Shown: positions 49,001-62,700 of the stretch, in pieces
How positions within the stretch are numbered: position 1 is the stretch's first letter
Layout of the letters: every line of letters starts with the position of its first letter
Source of the DNA: Lethocerus indicus
Taxonomy: Eukaryota > Arthropoda > Insecta > Hemiptera > Belostomatidae
DNA length: 64,000 nt
Assembly: GCA_019843655.1 (NCBI GenBank)
Contig: JACDQD010000006.1
Location: 22,338,246-22,402,245, forward strand
Direction: 5' to 3'
Program-made: the position numbers and the translations under genes
Notes under the pieces: model-generated
The model's input: the letters and a program-made list of their open reading frames with translations, nothing else
Databases searched by the model: none
Told to the model about the DNA's origin: nothing

Positions 49001-52000
49001 GCCTAAATTAAATGTGAATATGCCAAGGGGCACGAGGATACTATACCTACAAGTCACCGTGTACCTAAACATATATTTGAAAGTATTATACTGCAAGCCA
49101 ACATTAATCCCAGACATTTAGTGGCTGTACAAGACATATGTATGACTTAGGATATCCGTTATACCGTCGCTATTATAAATCAGATGTAGTAGAAACACGA
49201 GAGAGCGCGTCAAGAACAAAGGCCGCCTCATGGGATCAGATCGCTCATGTAGAACCTCACGACTTCTATTGTTATTCCAAGCGGCGCCTTCTCAGCCAAC
49301 ACTCGGTAATCCTCTAACTCGTGGCAACACATAACGTCGCATTGTTTTGAAAATTGCTCAACATGCTAACAAAAACAGCTGTATGCAACATTAATTTGAA
49401 GTATTTTAAATTATTCAGCTTTTCCTGAGGCACTAAGGAGCGAAAATGGGCCTCCGCCCGACCACGAATTGAAGAAAAATGTGAACTTCGTCAACAGTCC
49501 ACTGAGAAACCAATATCAATTGTCTGCTGCGTCGATTCTAGAATTAAGAAGGAGGAAAATAAATTAGAATCTGGCTAATTCGGGGCCGTCACATAAGACA
49601 AGTGGTAATACGGGCCGTTCCCAATATGTGCATTCCAAAGCCCCCTCTCCCTCCCTCCCTCTTGCCACCCAATACGGGATGCCCTCGCCATTACAATACG
49701 TTTATTGGAATTTCTTACGTCCGCCTAAAATTCGGATTTCCACTTTAATAATCGAATCCGCCGTGAGCTATATTAAAATGCGCCTGAGCGCAGGGCCCCA
49801 CCATTCCCCAGAGCTATAAAAATTCCTTTTTCAGCAACTGGATCCAGAATTAAAGCATGATGAACTTGCTATATGGAAACCGTTGATCACACACTAGGGA
49901 GCTAGCCGGAGATTACAAACATTAATTCTTACTGCGTCGACTAACTTTTTCCAAAATTATGAGGTACGGGTCTGAGAATTTCCAGGAATGTTTCGATTAT
50001 ATTTGTGTCCAAAAGATATTCATCATTTTGTACCTGAGAATAAAAAATACATCGCGTGCCGATGTGATTTTGAGGGCTTGCTCATTAAAAACATTCCAGT
50101 AGGCAGACAGAAATTTTACACCTCCGTCCCAATCGACCAGCGGGTAGCGGCGGGTCAGTAGCTACCAAACCGTACATAATTATGACGAGAGATCGTATAC
50201 CGTATTTTCTTCTTAATAATTTGATGTTTTCGAGAGGGCCTGGTAAAGTTCTAGCTATCACAAGCAATGGAAAATTCGGATAAAATATAAGAATCCAGTA
50301 TAGAAAGTACACCCTTGTGTAACACAATTAACTATTAATTTGGGAAATGTTATCAGATTGGTGTTAAAAATACTTTGGGCGAACGGACCTTATGTGCCAC
50401 TCAAGTGTATACATACTAATCAGGTTAGTCGGCATCTGATCGCTTATTAACTTGCCATTTTGTACAATACACGTTACATTCATTATAGGTATTAATACGC
50501 TTAAAATATCAATGTTGTAAACTTAACTAATTTGCATTTCCCAAATCACGGCAGAAAAATAAGAACGTAATTGTTGCAAACTGAATATTACAGTAAGAAA
50601 ACTAAATGATGTAACAACGTTTTCTATACGTTTCAGTTTGAGACGGTAACATTATATATCTCCTAGTACCAGCGTTCGAAATATTTAGATATTTAGAGGC
50701 TTCAATCGACCCAAATTTTAGACGAGGTCGCTGACTGATACGCGATGTTCGTGTAGGTGTTCTTAATGCGACAAGTCATTAGGATAAAATGTCTACGTCC
50801 GGATCGTAATATATCGCCGTTGATACTCAATTATTTTGGGTCAGAGCAAATAGAAAGTGAATTATGTCAGAATTAAGCGCAATAAAAATAACTGAAGACA
50901 TTATTATAATTATAATAAATGCATAGATCGGTGTGTATATACATTCGGAGTATTTGACGGAGGCTTAAATCACATTATATAACTACTATATTCCTTAATA
51001 GTATAGAGATTGGAAATTACCACACCGCTATGTCAAATACTTGAAGTATAAAAATTTATTATTTACGTGGCCCGTTATAAAACGTAGAAAGTAGATCTGT
51101 TAGCAATAAATAGCGTACAATGAAACGAAAATTATTTACGTTCGTTCAGTTTTGAAAAATATTCTCAGTGGAAGCAATTACACAATTATAGGGGCACGCG
51201 AAACTTTTCAGTCAGTAATATATCAGTGTCAGAAGATTATTCATTTTAGCGTTCATTTAGTGAAAGGGATACACTTTTATAAGTACAGGGTGTACACGAG
51301 CCGAAGGCGAAGTGCGCACCACTAAATCTGTAATTATTTCTTCTCTCGGTTCCGAAATAATTTTCAATTTCACGTAAAGATTTATTTGCACTGGCACGAA
51401 ATTAAATTCCTTTCGCCTTCCACAGCAGGTTTTCTTTACGTGCGCAAGAAAACTGACGGAATATAAAATTTAATTATAAATTATGTCGACCCGCCGCGGT
51501 CTGTGTTATGAAGCGTAACACCAGCAAACTTCGTATAATACGGGTTGATATGTACAATACCTCGACAAAACATGACCGAATTACTTTGGTTTCAAAAGTT
51601 ATGTTTACGCGGACGTAAAAACGGGAAAATAAAACTTAATACAGTCGAATATAAATATTCAGGTTAATATTATTAAGCAATAAGGAAATGGCGTGAAATA
51701 TGTATATTATGTTCCGAACCCAGCCATAAATGCAAGAGACTTGCAGTTATTCAGTATTGCACCGGAGTAATATACCCTTCACGAGCTCTAGAGATAGTTG
51801 TACGGAACTTTTATTACCGAAATTGTAATAACAAAGGGGCACAATTTGTGACTCACCGTTGCGGTTTAAACGGGAGGTGGGAGTTTCTAATCAACCGCTT
51901 AGACGGTTGCAATTCCGGTTTATTTCCGGCCGCCGAGGCGAATTTCTCCACTTTTTTTTTCGTCCCGCCTAAGTAATTGAACTGTTATTTCCCCAATCTC

Positions 52001-55000
52001 TTTTTCCGGGGCCGCGCTGTTAGTTTTTGCGGCCTCCCCTTATTGTGTCCGGCCCGGCCTAATAGCCCCTCGTCTGAGCGTATTGTATACAGCCCTCCCA
52101 CATAATATTTTGGCAAGGGAAGCATTAAAAATGTAGTGGCCGCGGCAGTAGGGGCCGGGGCGGGAACTGTTTTTGGCCCGGCTCCAAACCGACCTATTGG
52201 CCGCTTGGGGGTTGGCTCACCTTTCCGCCCCTATTGTCTCTCTTAGATTGGACACGGCCGCCTTGGCTTACCCCACCGAGAACAGAAAAAAATCACCCCC
52301 CTGATTACCCCGCTATTTCCGGATGCTTTCAATCCCAAAATACTCTGTTCATCTTTCTAATGAATCCTTTTAAAGTAGTAGAATAGTTATTTAAATACTC
52401 TTTGTGTGCCTGTTTTAATCATTTTCGTTTAACAATAACACACAGTGTTACATCCCTTTAAACTACTGTCCTACTTTATTATATTTTTTCGAGTGAGATG
52501 AACCGGGAAAAATCGGTTATATCCGCGACACAAAATTAGATACGACAATAATAATTCACACCTGGTAAATTTTACTGGACAAATGTTTGAGTCCTGAGAG
52601 TTTCTCACGATTTATTCGAACCAAGAACCAAAAGAAATGCCGCTCCTTAGAATGGTAACTGAAAGTTGTTCAATCTTGTTTTTTTATTTCAGAAATGTCT
52701 TGCTTATTATTACACACCTTCCAGCAGTTTATAAGGCTACAGTTTGAAAGCTATATAAAAACGTTCACAGGTCTCGAAGACAAGAGCCCATATCTACAAT
52801 TCAGTATTAACTAAATATCATATTTGAAATTCCGCAGGCTCACCCGGCCCTTACGCAAAGGGGCGAAAGAACAACCGGACTACAAATGGCCGGAATTTCC
52901 CTGCTCGCAGCAGTATTTTCAGGTTATTAGAGAAAGCGGCAAACGTATTTGGCAGGACAAAACTGGGGATACCACCTCGTTAAATAATATACGAACATGC
53001 CTAATATATCCCGGTGTTCATGGACCCAAAAATGCTGGACCGTAACGCATAAAAAAACGTTCATTTTAAGAAGGAAAGAACGAAATATTCCGTTTAAATT
53101 TTGTAAAATACAAGGCTTATAGACATACCGTAAAGAATTATTTTTTTCTATGTAGGCAATATACATTAGGATCAGATTATAATTAAAAGCAAAAAAACAT
53201 TAAATTCCTCCCTTGCATCAAAATATGATTATTTCTGGTAAAAGTAATTTTTTTTTCTCATTTATTGTTACAGTCACGACTACAATTTTTTGGTAAAAGT
53301 AATTTATAATCACAAAATAAGAAACAGGATTTTCTTTCGAAAATAGTAGTTGGATACCTAAGAATAACACAAAAGCGGAGTTACAGACATACATAAAAAT
53401 TTAATCAGACAAGTGTGTGTGTATATACATTTTTTCCCTTGATGTATTTTCCAAAGCATTTATAAAACTGGAAACTTTTGCACGCTTCAAAACTTACGAG
53501 TTTCCCGGTAAGCAAGTTGTTTGCTCGAGGAATCATCACTGATCTCAATCCGGAGACTTTAAAGGGAAGTACGGTCGAAATATTTGCTGTCTTTTAATTA
53601 GTAACTGCGACTCCGTCTTCTTACGCCAGATGGTCGGGCGTTAAATTCGTTCTATCAAAGAAAAACTTCAATTTCGCGGAATGCGAATTTTTGTTGAAAA
53701 GGGCTTCGGAATTATTTCAACTTTTGGAGGGGATTACGGAATATCTACTAGTGAAAAGGATTCTGAAAAGTTAGAATTTTCCTACTTACACTATAGCCAT
53801 AACTGTCGGTTTACTTGTCGGTTTAATAATATGCAATAGTTAGAATATGTAAACTAAGCTTCTGATAAGAGGTAGATCGTCCGAAGAGCAGAGAAACGAA
53901 TTTCGACTATAATCTCTAGTTAAGATAATTCTTATTTAATGGTAGAAAAAAATTGATTGAAAAAGGAAAAACAGTAAGACAGAGAAGATATTAGACATTA
54001 ACAGATATTTATGAACCAATAAAAAATTCATATACAAACAAAAATGGCTACTTTCTGTCTGCCGGTTAGGCGCCCGGTATAGACAGGCATTGGAGGCGAA
54101 TTGGGCTTCGAAAGACTTTTGTTCGAAATAGTTGATCGATCCCATAATTGAGCTTTCGGCCAATATCCGGGTACGGGAAGTAATTTGACATCAGATGAAA
54201 CATGTTGACATCGGGCCCTTCTAGTGTCTCTTCGGCCCCGTCAACTGTTGAAAGTTAACGGAAACTTTGAATAGTTGAGGGCGGTCCGCCACCAGATTCC
54301 ATAAATTCAATCAGAAATATACCGATTATAAAAGCATCTATCTTATAAATGCTCATGAATTCCAAAATATAAACCAGTCTGTTTTGTCGGCGTTTAAACA
54401 AAATATATCTCTTCATTTATTTATTAGGGGAATTCTAAGAAAAAATATTACAGATTAAAAGATATTGTAAATCCTACCTATACTGAACAGTAGGTACGTG
54501 TGCTTTGAAACAAGCAGACCAATATTTCCATTTGAGGCAATAAAGAACAGTTCCGTTCGCGTGAACCTGTCTACTGAAACCGATACCATTCGATATTAAT
54601 GGGTAATATACCATCGACTTTATCCAAAGGTTCTAAATCTATGTTAGGACATTTTTATATCGAGAATAGGTTCAGCTGCGTAGAAAAGTAATAATTTAAT
54701 AAATCTCGTACTTCAAAACGCCAATTCTCACAAAGCGACATGAAAACTGAAAAAATACGCATACTGAAAAGATCAAAAATTATTTTCCACAGGGACGCCC
54801 GCGGAAACACAATTACCGTCCAAGTTTTTCCCGACTTTGCACTTGGGGTCTCCGAGGATATGAGAGCGGTAATTTGCAATCGCCCGCATGAAACTTCTTT
54901 CCAAGATATTTTAAAATTGAAATAATGGTCTTTTAAAAGTTAAAAAAAAAACAAGATAGCGCCTTCTATTACATGAAAATTTCTTCTTCCACGAAAGTAT

Positions 55001-56070
55001 AATATTAAAACCACCATTTGTATTCGCTTGGACGTTATCGACCAGTCAGTTTATAAGATATGGGAGTGACCAAAAAATTACGAACGGTTCACCTCTATAT
55101 ATATTTAGACCGCAAGAATCTCATTCCAACGGCTATTCTAACACTATCAAGTACCACATTCCCTTCCCGGTTTAATTTTTCTCTCCGAACGTAAGAAATC
55201 ACCCTGGCATATAAAACAGGTAAAGAATACGTTTGGAAATGCAAAATGGAATAATCCCAGATTGTTTTCCGTTCCTGGAATAAAGGTAACTATACATAAC
55301 TGGTAATTTCCCGCGTGATATTCCGATGACCGATTTTATGAAATTAAAATTTATGTTTTACGTTAAATGGAAGCGCAAATACTTGAACACGGTCCCTTAA
55401 TTCTGAAATAATATTTAGGTGTACACTTTCATTTATTCGAACTTCAGCGGACTTGGTGGCCTACCAGTTTACGCTTCCGTCTGGGCCGACGACAAACAAG
55501 ACCCGTTCCAAAGGAGAGTATACTTTTAAAAAGGTTGTAAAAGAAAAACCCTCCCCCCATCAGAAAAAAAGAATTGTTTTCCATTCAAGACGGCCAGGAT
55601 AATTAAGGGTAGCCCCGAGTTGGGAAGTTGTCACCGAGCGAGACAATGGGGAGGAATCGCGCCCAAGTCTACCCCGAAACTGTAAAGAAAAGAGAAATCG
55701 GGTACCAAATCCCCCGACCGCTTTTGTAATTCTATTTGAGGCTTCAGCGGCACAAAGAATGAACACGGCCGTAAGAATCTTTCGGGCTGCGGGCGGTCTA
55801 TTAAAATTCGGCTGCAATGCGGAAGGTACAATCTATATTAATATAGTTATATTCCCGTCCGCAGAGGCCTGATTAAAACTTGAAATCTTCTTCCACTCCA
55901 CGGGTTTGAATTAGGCGCGGAAGAAATTAAAATTGGTCGCGTTAATGCCTCGCAACCCCGAATGTACTATTGTTCCTCGCGTTAATTTTAAAACTATGAA
56001 ACTCATCAGCGAACAATTTCAGGGTGATCGTACGCGATCAGAGGCTCGTGGGGTTAGCGCCCAAATAATT
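46090..56070. other. Long non-coding stretch
   Basis: No gene recognised. CpG-rich blocks occur at about 48160-48340 and 51890-52300. They contain overlapping open frames on both strands, the usual result of GC-rich composition. GGTAAAAGTAATTT occurs twice, near 53237 and 53291. Other frames (for example 53936-54163 minus, 54655-54879 minus) have no recognisable content. Confidence 0.5.
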
Positions 56071-56078
56071 ATAAAATA

Positions 56079-56451
56079 CCGTAGATTTCGTGTGTTTCTG
56101 GTTCCTCTCACTGGTTTGGTCTTTTACTAGACCGGTTTCGGCTGCTCGCCATCTTCAGTAGCGGTGTTAGTCACTTTCGGCACTTTGGATGTTTTTTTGG
56201 GCATCCTCACTGCACTGTCGCTGTCACTCGTACTGTAAGGCGCTGTATGTAAAGCGCTGATACTAAAATGTAAGACAGACCTTTGTTGCGGGCTAATATT
56301 AGGTGCGCCGTACCGTTGAAACTAAATACACTACGCGTTTTACAGTACAAGTGACAGTGACAGTGCAGTGAGGATGCCCAAAAAAACATCGAAAATCTAC
56401 GAAATCTATTCCAACCCCTCGCAGACCACAAAACAGGTATGTTAAACTATC
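56079..56451. mobile_element. Family A element, near-complete copy
   Basis: The left arm starts CCGTAGATTTCGTGTGTTTC. The core contains the stem-loop motif at 56253-56309. The right arm begins GTGACAGTGACAGTGCAGTG, is interrupted after AAAAACATCGAAA by a deletion, and ends with CCCCTCGCAGACCACAAAAC and AGGTATGTTAAAC. ATAAAATA at 56071-56078 and 56452-56459 is the probable 8-base target duplication. Compared with the copy at 27282, the end carrying the extra terminal module is on the opposite side. Confidence 0.85.
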
Positions 56452-56459
56452 ATAAAATA

Positions 56460-57781
56460 ATTTGTTATCATCTTTTCACCTCACTTTTATGTTAATTATA
56501 GGACGGAAATCAGAGATATCTCCAGAAAATTAGAAAAACCTTAAAGAAATTTTACTTACTTCACCCTTATACGCGTCACAATACGCCGCGGAAAAGACGT
56601 TTCCGGTGGATAATTGTATTACGGTTGAATTATAACTTTTTGTCTCATGAGAATTTAAATTCTGGCGAAATGACGCAAAGTTGAGTTTAATTAACAATTA
56701 CAAACAGCCGCATTATCAATTCCCGCCACCGTTCACCAACTCGGCCGGAGCGAATTAAATATTCCGCCGCCGTTGGAATATAAAATAAAAGTCGGTCTTG
56801 GTCTTTGTTCTTTGATCTAAACCCTCCACGATTTACAGCCCATTTAATCGGACGGGTCAGAAATAAACCACAGCCCCCACAAATTTCCAGACCTCATACC
56901 GATTTTTGATTTGTTTAAATTATTTACAATAATTACTACTAATAGTTACTGGTATGTTTTTATGTTAATGAAACCGTAAAAATAAATTCCGGAGGAAACA
57001 ACTTCTCAAGGATATGCCTCCACCGATTATAATCCGTTGGCTCCAGAACATCAGAACTTCATTAGAAACAACATACAGAGTAAAATGTAAGTACGGAGTA
57101 CTTATAACGTATATTGTACCTCATCGCTTTCAACTTAGGTATTTTGCAAAAGTTTGAATGTCGCGAATTAAATAACGTCGGAAGAAATATATGGCGTTCT
57201 GTTAAAACTTGACATTAATAAATTCCAATATTATTTGGCCCGGTCATAATCGGTGTTTGTGATCGCGATTCGTCACTCGTCCGACAGTCGAAAATATCCC
57301 CGATCGTAATTCTCTCCCAGATACATTTTCTATGACACAAATAAAGATTTCTGGCCAATCGTAGACATTAATTAAACAACAATTAACTTAGGAATATGAA
57401 ATCATAGAGCGTATGTTGGATGGGTGATCGCGACTTACACCTGTCACCTTCACCGATTTTCCTGCCTATTGACAACTGAATATTCAATAGTATGATCAGC
57501 TGTAGGTAACCGTAAGAAACCTACAGAATTATAATTGTCTGTTAGCGTTTAATTAGGCTGTTGAAAAAAATTTACGCGTATATTATTTACCACGGACATT
57601 AGCAGTCACAACCACTCATTTTCCTGAAAGTCCTAGTGCTGATTCTAGTAAGAAAGCCGTTGAATTGTTGTATTATACGTACAGTCAGTCATAAACAATA
57701 ATTTACGCTTAAGAAACCATGTTGGCCGTGGTGACCGCCGAATACACTTGAAACAATACCTTTTCGCCGACATCCCTTTAC
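56460..57781. other. Non-coding stretch
   Basis: AT-rich with short GC-rich patches (56580-56780). Nothing coding or structured is recognised. Confidence 0.5.
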
Positions 57782-57873
57782 CGACTCTTCTGGTTACAAA
57801 ACTGACGGGCACGGGAGTTATCAACAGACGGAGACCTGGTGGACGAGTCGAACTGGTCGTAACCGGGCGTCGA
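57782..57873 (-). CDS. Weak exon candidate in a CpG island
   Basis: On the minus strand the pyrimidine-rich acceptor GCCGGACTACCTCAG precedes an open segment that ends at donor CG|GTAAAG (57782/57781). Two frames are open. One reads STPGYDQFDSSTRSPSVDNS and ends in phase 2. The other reads PVTTSSTRPPGLRLLITPVP and ends in phase 1. The phase-1 reading would join the membrane exon at 1750, giving a Val and a Thr/Ser/Pro stalk before the membrane segment. No family is recognised, and high GC alone can keep frames open. The surrounding 57820-58060 block is very CpG-rich and could be a promoter island or a first exon instead. Confidence 0.25.
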
Positions 57874-58245
57874 CTGAGGTAGTCCGGCGGTGGCGGGGAC
57901 CCCTGAGGACGGCGCCCCCACTGCCGCCCCCGCGGCGACGACGCCTGCGCCCGGCCCCCGGCCAAGCGCCGCCCCCTCCAGCCCACCCGCGATAATGAAA
58001 TTTGCGAGCCCGCAAAATGGACAAAACATCATTTGCGGCTAATTACGGCGGAGGCGACAGGCGCGGGTTTTACAGACCCCGGAACAAGTAGTAGTCAACA
58101 GCGTAGTAAGGAGAAATAGATTGGAATTTAAAAATTTAGATATAGAATATAGGAATTCGTTTGCACCTGATACCTGTTCGATGGTCTGCGAGTTTGGAAT
58201 ACCAAGGAAATACTCGTGTATATACGGAAACTAATTGCGAATTAA

Positions 58246-58471
58246 CCCTCTATGGGCCGAATTTTTATCTTAAATCCAAAAAAATTGGGGGAACGAAAAA
58301 TCAGCAATTTTTTTGCAAATTGCTGATCCATATACGCAAATGAAAAAAAAATTGATATTGATATTATTGATATAGGATTTATGCGCCATAAAAACGAAGA
58401 AAGCCATAATTATTTGGTAAAATCTCGATAAATTGAAATGTGACCTGAAAGTTACACGGGCCCATTGAGGG
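58246..58471. mobile_element. piggyBac-type MITE
   Basis: TTAA lies at 58242-58245 and 58472-58475. Terminal inverted repeats CCCTCTATGGGCC and GGCCCATTGAGGG differ at one position. Target TTAA and termini starting CCCT are the signature of piggyBac elements. At 226 bases there is no room for a transposase, so it is a non-autonomous derivative. It contains a perfect internal 11-base-pair hairpin, ATCAGCAATTT / AAATTGCTGAT, at 58301-58328. Confidence 0.88.
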
Positions 58472-58475
58472 TTAA

Positions 58476-59097
58476 ATCAGGTTGAAAAAAATTAAATCCG
58501 TTGCAAACGTTATTCAAGCTGGTTGCCAACGCAATGGTACTCATAATATCATAGTTTGGAATAGACAATTGCCACAATTTGTTTTCACAAATATCATACA
58601 TAATGGAGACGTTTCCTTAGGTAGTACACCTTACAGTCCTAATAACGAGTAGGTCACATCCGTAAGCTCATTAAACAGTCACGGTATTTTATTGTCACGA
58701 AAATGGTGTATAAGTTAATAAGTTAATTTTCAAATATTGCTCGAGTTTTATTATCGACTATATAAAAAAAAACATACATTCAAAGGGAAAGTACAACTTC
58801 TGCTGTTTTATATTTTAAATGACCGACAGTGTATTGTGCCTGTTCTGGCTTAGCTGGCAAGCTTTGGGAGTTACAAGGACAAGGCTGAGGCTGGGCCATG
58901 TTGGAAGTTTAAACAAGAAGGTGTTCGCAGGAGAGGTCTTGTTCAGGTTGGTTGAATGGCTTTTGTACATAATAACTGTACCCTGGTTATTCTTGAGATC
59001 GGTGAAGTTTATAAAACCAAGTTTCGTCCGAACAATCTTTGTTATCTGAAATTTTTAATTCAATTGAAGTTAAAACGAAACCGGGTTCACTGTTATG
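58476..59097. other. Non-coding stretch
   Basis: No gene or repeat recognised. The 76-codon plus-strand frame at 58819-59049 lacks motifs. Confidence 0.5.
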
Positions 59098-59107
59098 TAG
59101 TAAGATT

Positions 59108-59702
59108 AGAATACCTGTTTTGTGGTCTCCGAGGGGTTGGCATAACCCAGATTTCGTGTGTTCCTGTCTCCTCTCACTGGTTTGGCCTTTGGCTAGACCA
59201 GTTTCGGCTGCTCGCCATCTTTAGTAGCGGTGTTAGCCACTTTGGCACTTTGGATGTTTTTTGGCCATCCTCACTGCACTGCCACTGTCACTCGTAGTGA
59301 AAGGGGCTATATGTAAGGCGCTGATACTAAAATCTAAGACAGACCTTTGTTGCGGGCTAGTAATAGGTGTGCCGTACCATTGAAACTAGTAGCGCATTAA
59401 ACTGAATACACTACGCGTTTTACAGTACTGTGGTCGTTGTCTGTTTGACGTGTATCTGTCTTGTTGTTGTGTTTTGGTATTGTCCTATGTTGTTCTTCAT
59501 CTTCTGCGGAATGCAGACATGTACTTAGCAAAGATCGTTGGGTACACTTGCACCGATTAACTAGCGCCCCCCTGAGTGTGGTTCGGAAATGTACTTAATT
59601 AAAGTTCGTTGGGTTTACAGCACCGCGACGCTAGAGCTCCCCTGAGGGTGGTGCGGAAATGTACTTAACTAAAGGAGACAAAAACACACGAAATCTACGG
59701 TA
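59108..59702. mobile_element. Family A element with two minisatellite units
   Basis: It begins AGAATACCTGTTTTGTGGTC with the extra terminal module, then a full left arm and the core with the stem-loop motif (59317-59373). An unrelated GT-rich segment follows (about 59430-59520). Then come two minisatellite units in reverse orientation (59525-59680) and a short right end GGAGACAAAAACACACGAAA. TAGTAAGATT at 59098-59107 and 59703-59712 flanks it. This copy links arms, core and minisatellite in one bounded element. Confidence 0.88.
59525..59680 (-). repeat. Two inverted units of the family A minisatellite
   Basis: Two units (TCGTTGGGTACACTTGCACC ... and AAAGTTCGTTGGGTTTACAG ...) are reverse complements of the monomers at 3690-4320 and 34022-34830. 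They may represent the pre-expansion state of the array. Confidence 0.85.
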
Positions 59703-59712
59703 TAGTAAGATT

Positions 59713-62700
59713 TCTTTCCAGTTAGTTATGTTCTCTGTAGGGAGTTAAGTATTATTCCATGTTATGGTCGAGTGATTTTTGTTTAGTCAACCTTGACAGC
59801 TCATAGATTTCTAAATAGGAAATCGACCATTGAAAAAAGAAATTTTAAGCTGTATACTGAAAGTGCTTTTAGTGTTACGCTCAAATAATTATTTTGGTCG
59901 CGTCAAGGGCGAACATCAAAATCAGGTCGTAAAAAAGACGGCCGGACCATAAAAAAAGTTAGGAATTAAAACGCGCTCAAGCCAGAAAGTGAGTTAGCTT
60001 TAAAACGCCATTATCGTTTCACTGTGCGAAAATCATAAATCCTTCCGCCGGCCCCAGTCATTTGGCGCCGGGCAGAAATCCGAAACGACGGCTAACGAGG
60101 TTTACATTAAGAAAAAAAATTAATAAAAAACCATCTGATTGTCATTGATAAACACTTCGTTATCTAGAGAGATGAGATGTTCACCCCTTCAGAATTAAGC
60201 CATCAACGACTGTAAGTCATCCGAAGTAACAAATATCAACGAAATAATACTAACTCATTCGGATCCCGATTAATTATCAGTAGATATTAAGCACACCGAT
60301 ATAATACAGATTAAACAAATATATTTCAAGACTGAAAAGACGACAATATGATAAAATAATCCTGAAAAATCACAACTCATGACAATTCCATAGTTTAGTG
60401 ATAATTCGAACAAGATGCTTCGTAGCATCCTAAAAATTCAATTAAGCATAATATTTTAATGCCATTTTAATCAGTTTTTTAAAATTTTAATAGCAGATGC
60501 AATTAGAGATAAACTGAGAATTAGTTGGCAATGAACTATGAATAACTATATGATCCGTACCTATTTTTCTGGGTCTAAATAATGTATAATTGAAACTGAA
60601 AAATAACAATTACTTCAGAATAACAACGCTTATGAATACTAAACAAGAAATTCAAATTGCCATCGTAATGTCCAGTATTTGAGCAATAAATTCTTATGAG
60701 CTTTACCCACTAATGCTTTATACAGTCCCGGTGCAATATAGACCTCACGTTATTATTCTCTTCTACAATCCTTACCCTATTGCACAATGTTATATAAAAT
60801 CAAATGTTCGATCATACTTTCGATCATACCGAGACGGAAACGTGAAAATTTTCGGATTATTTCAATAGCGAAGCAGGCATTTATAACATAAATGTCTGGA
60901 ACGAAAACGTGAATGTTTATTTTAGATTCAAAACATTTAAATAGAAAGAAAACATCGTCGTTGCATGTTTTTTACTTAAGCCGAGTACGCTCTTTTTACT
61001 GTTAATAGTAACAAAATACACAGAATTGCAACGGTAACTTTGAATATATAAGTCGAAGCAGCATATTAAAAATTAATAATTTATTCGTGATAACTGATAA
61101 TAAATAGTGCTTAAATAATAAATACTGAATAAAATATAAAATAAATACTGAAATAAATTTACTGAAAAACCTTCTGTAATGCAATATGTTTAAAATATTC
61201 CTAAAAATTAGTTCCGTCTACTGTCAGCGTCTACTGTAAATTATCGTTCTATAAGTACTCATTTCATTAAAAAATCTACTTTCGTTACCCACGCGGAAAT
61301 ACATTTTTCACAATTTTCTCCGGTAATAACTTTAAATAATGGAGATGACTCCGAGGTTTAGTCGCAAAACATGGTAAATATTTAAGGCTGGTAGTGCGAG
61401 AGAGGTGGCACTTTTTTCGAGATTACTCCGTTAATTCCATATTAACCTTTGCAAGACCATAATATCGAGTAATATTATTTACCTTCCTTTTTACTAAACC
61501 TTTTTTTTCCGGAGTAAATTCAGAAGCGTTTTCCCGAGTCGCCTCTCGAGTAACTTCTTGAATACTTTTTTGAACGATAATTCTATCGTACAACAACGAA
61601 TTTCGAAGGACACTCCCTCCGCCTCATAAGAAATCTTCTCTCGTATTCTAAATGGCATAGAAATAAAATAAGAATGAAGAAATTTAGTCGCAATTAACAA
61701 CATTTTTCAATATCTGAGTTACAAGTCAACCGGTGTCCGAATGATATTTCGAACCCTGGCGTAATCCCCAATATATAGCTCTCGCGAATAAGTTAAATGC
61801 CAGTATTAGTTAAGTGCCAGTTAGGACCTGGACATTACTATTACACAAGTGTATGATGGTAGGTAGTATTGTGGGGACTCCACTAGGTTTAGAGTCGATA
61901 AATAAATTATTCCTAAATTCTCTTTTAATGGGCTAAGACCGTTACATAAATTGGCGGCTTCCTTTGTTACGTATAATCATTTCGATGGACGCCTTTTAAG
62001 CATTTCGATGAATTTGATATATCGTTTTCTAAAGCTCCTGGTACAAGTGGACTGTCCCATTTGATCTCGGGTCCGAAGCGGGCTGAGTGGTACATTAGTT
62101 AGTTAAGGGGAGGCCGGTCGGCCCTCGTCAATGCAATTATGAGCCCATCCATCGGCGAGCCCATCCCCCGGGCGTAAAGGTCCCTTTACGCATTATCCAG
62201 CGCGCAGGAGGCAGAAACTTGATGCTCCGCGATTAATCATCGATCCCGTATCGATAACAACAATTCCTCAAATCCGTTGATCTCCTTTGGATTCGCCTTA
62301 ATGCCCGAGATATTGTCATAAAGCCCGTTGCTTCTGAATACCAGAATTGACGGGTAGCATTTAGTGAAATGTTGCTGAATTTCTGTTAACTATAGCTTAG
62401 CAACCGGATCGAGCCGCTAGGATATAGCGGTATTTTATATCTTGCCAATGTATATCTCCCAAAATACTTGCCTCACAAACTGCTTGTAATTTTACCAGCT
62501 TTTCATTTGCCTTAGTTCAGTTTTTATTTCGAACCTCGTGCGGACCAATATCTCTCGACCTCGACTCACTACGACGAAATAAAGAGATATTTTTTACCAA
62601 AATTTTAATGAATAAATGCTATGTTCGAACTGTTGCTTAGTAAATTTACAATAAATATTGTTATTTGAAAAAAAAAATTTGGGTCTTTTGTGGAAATGCG

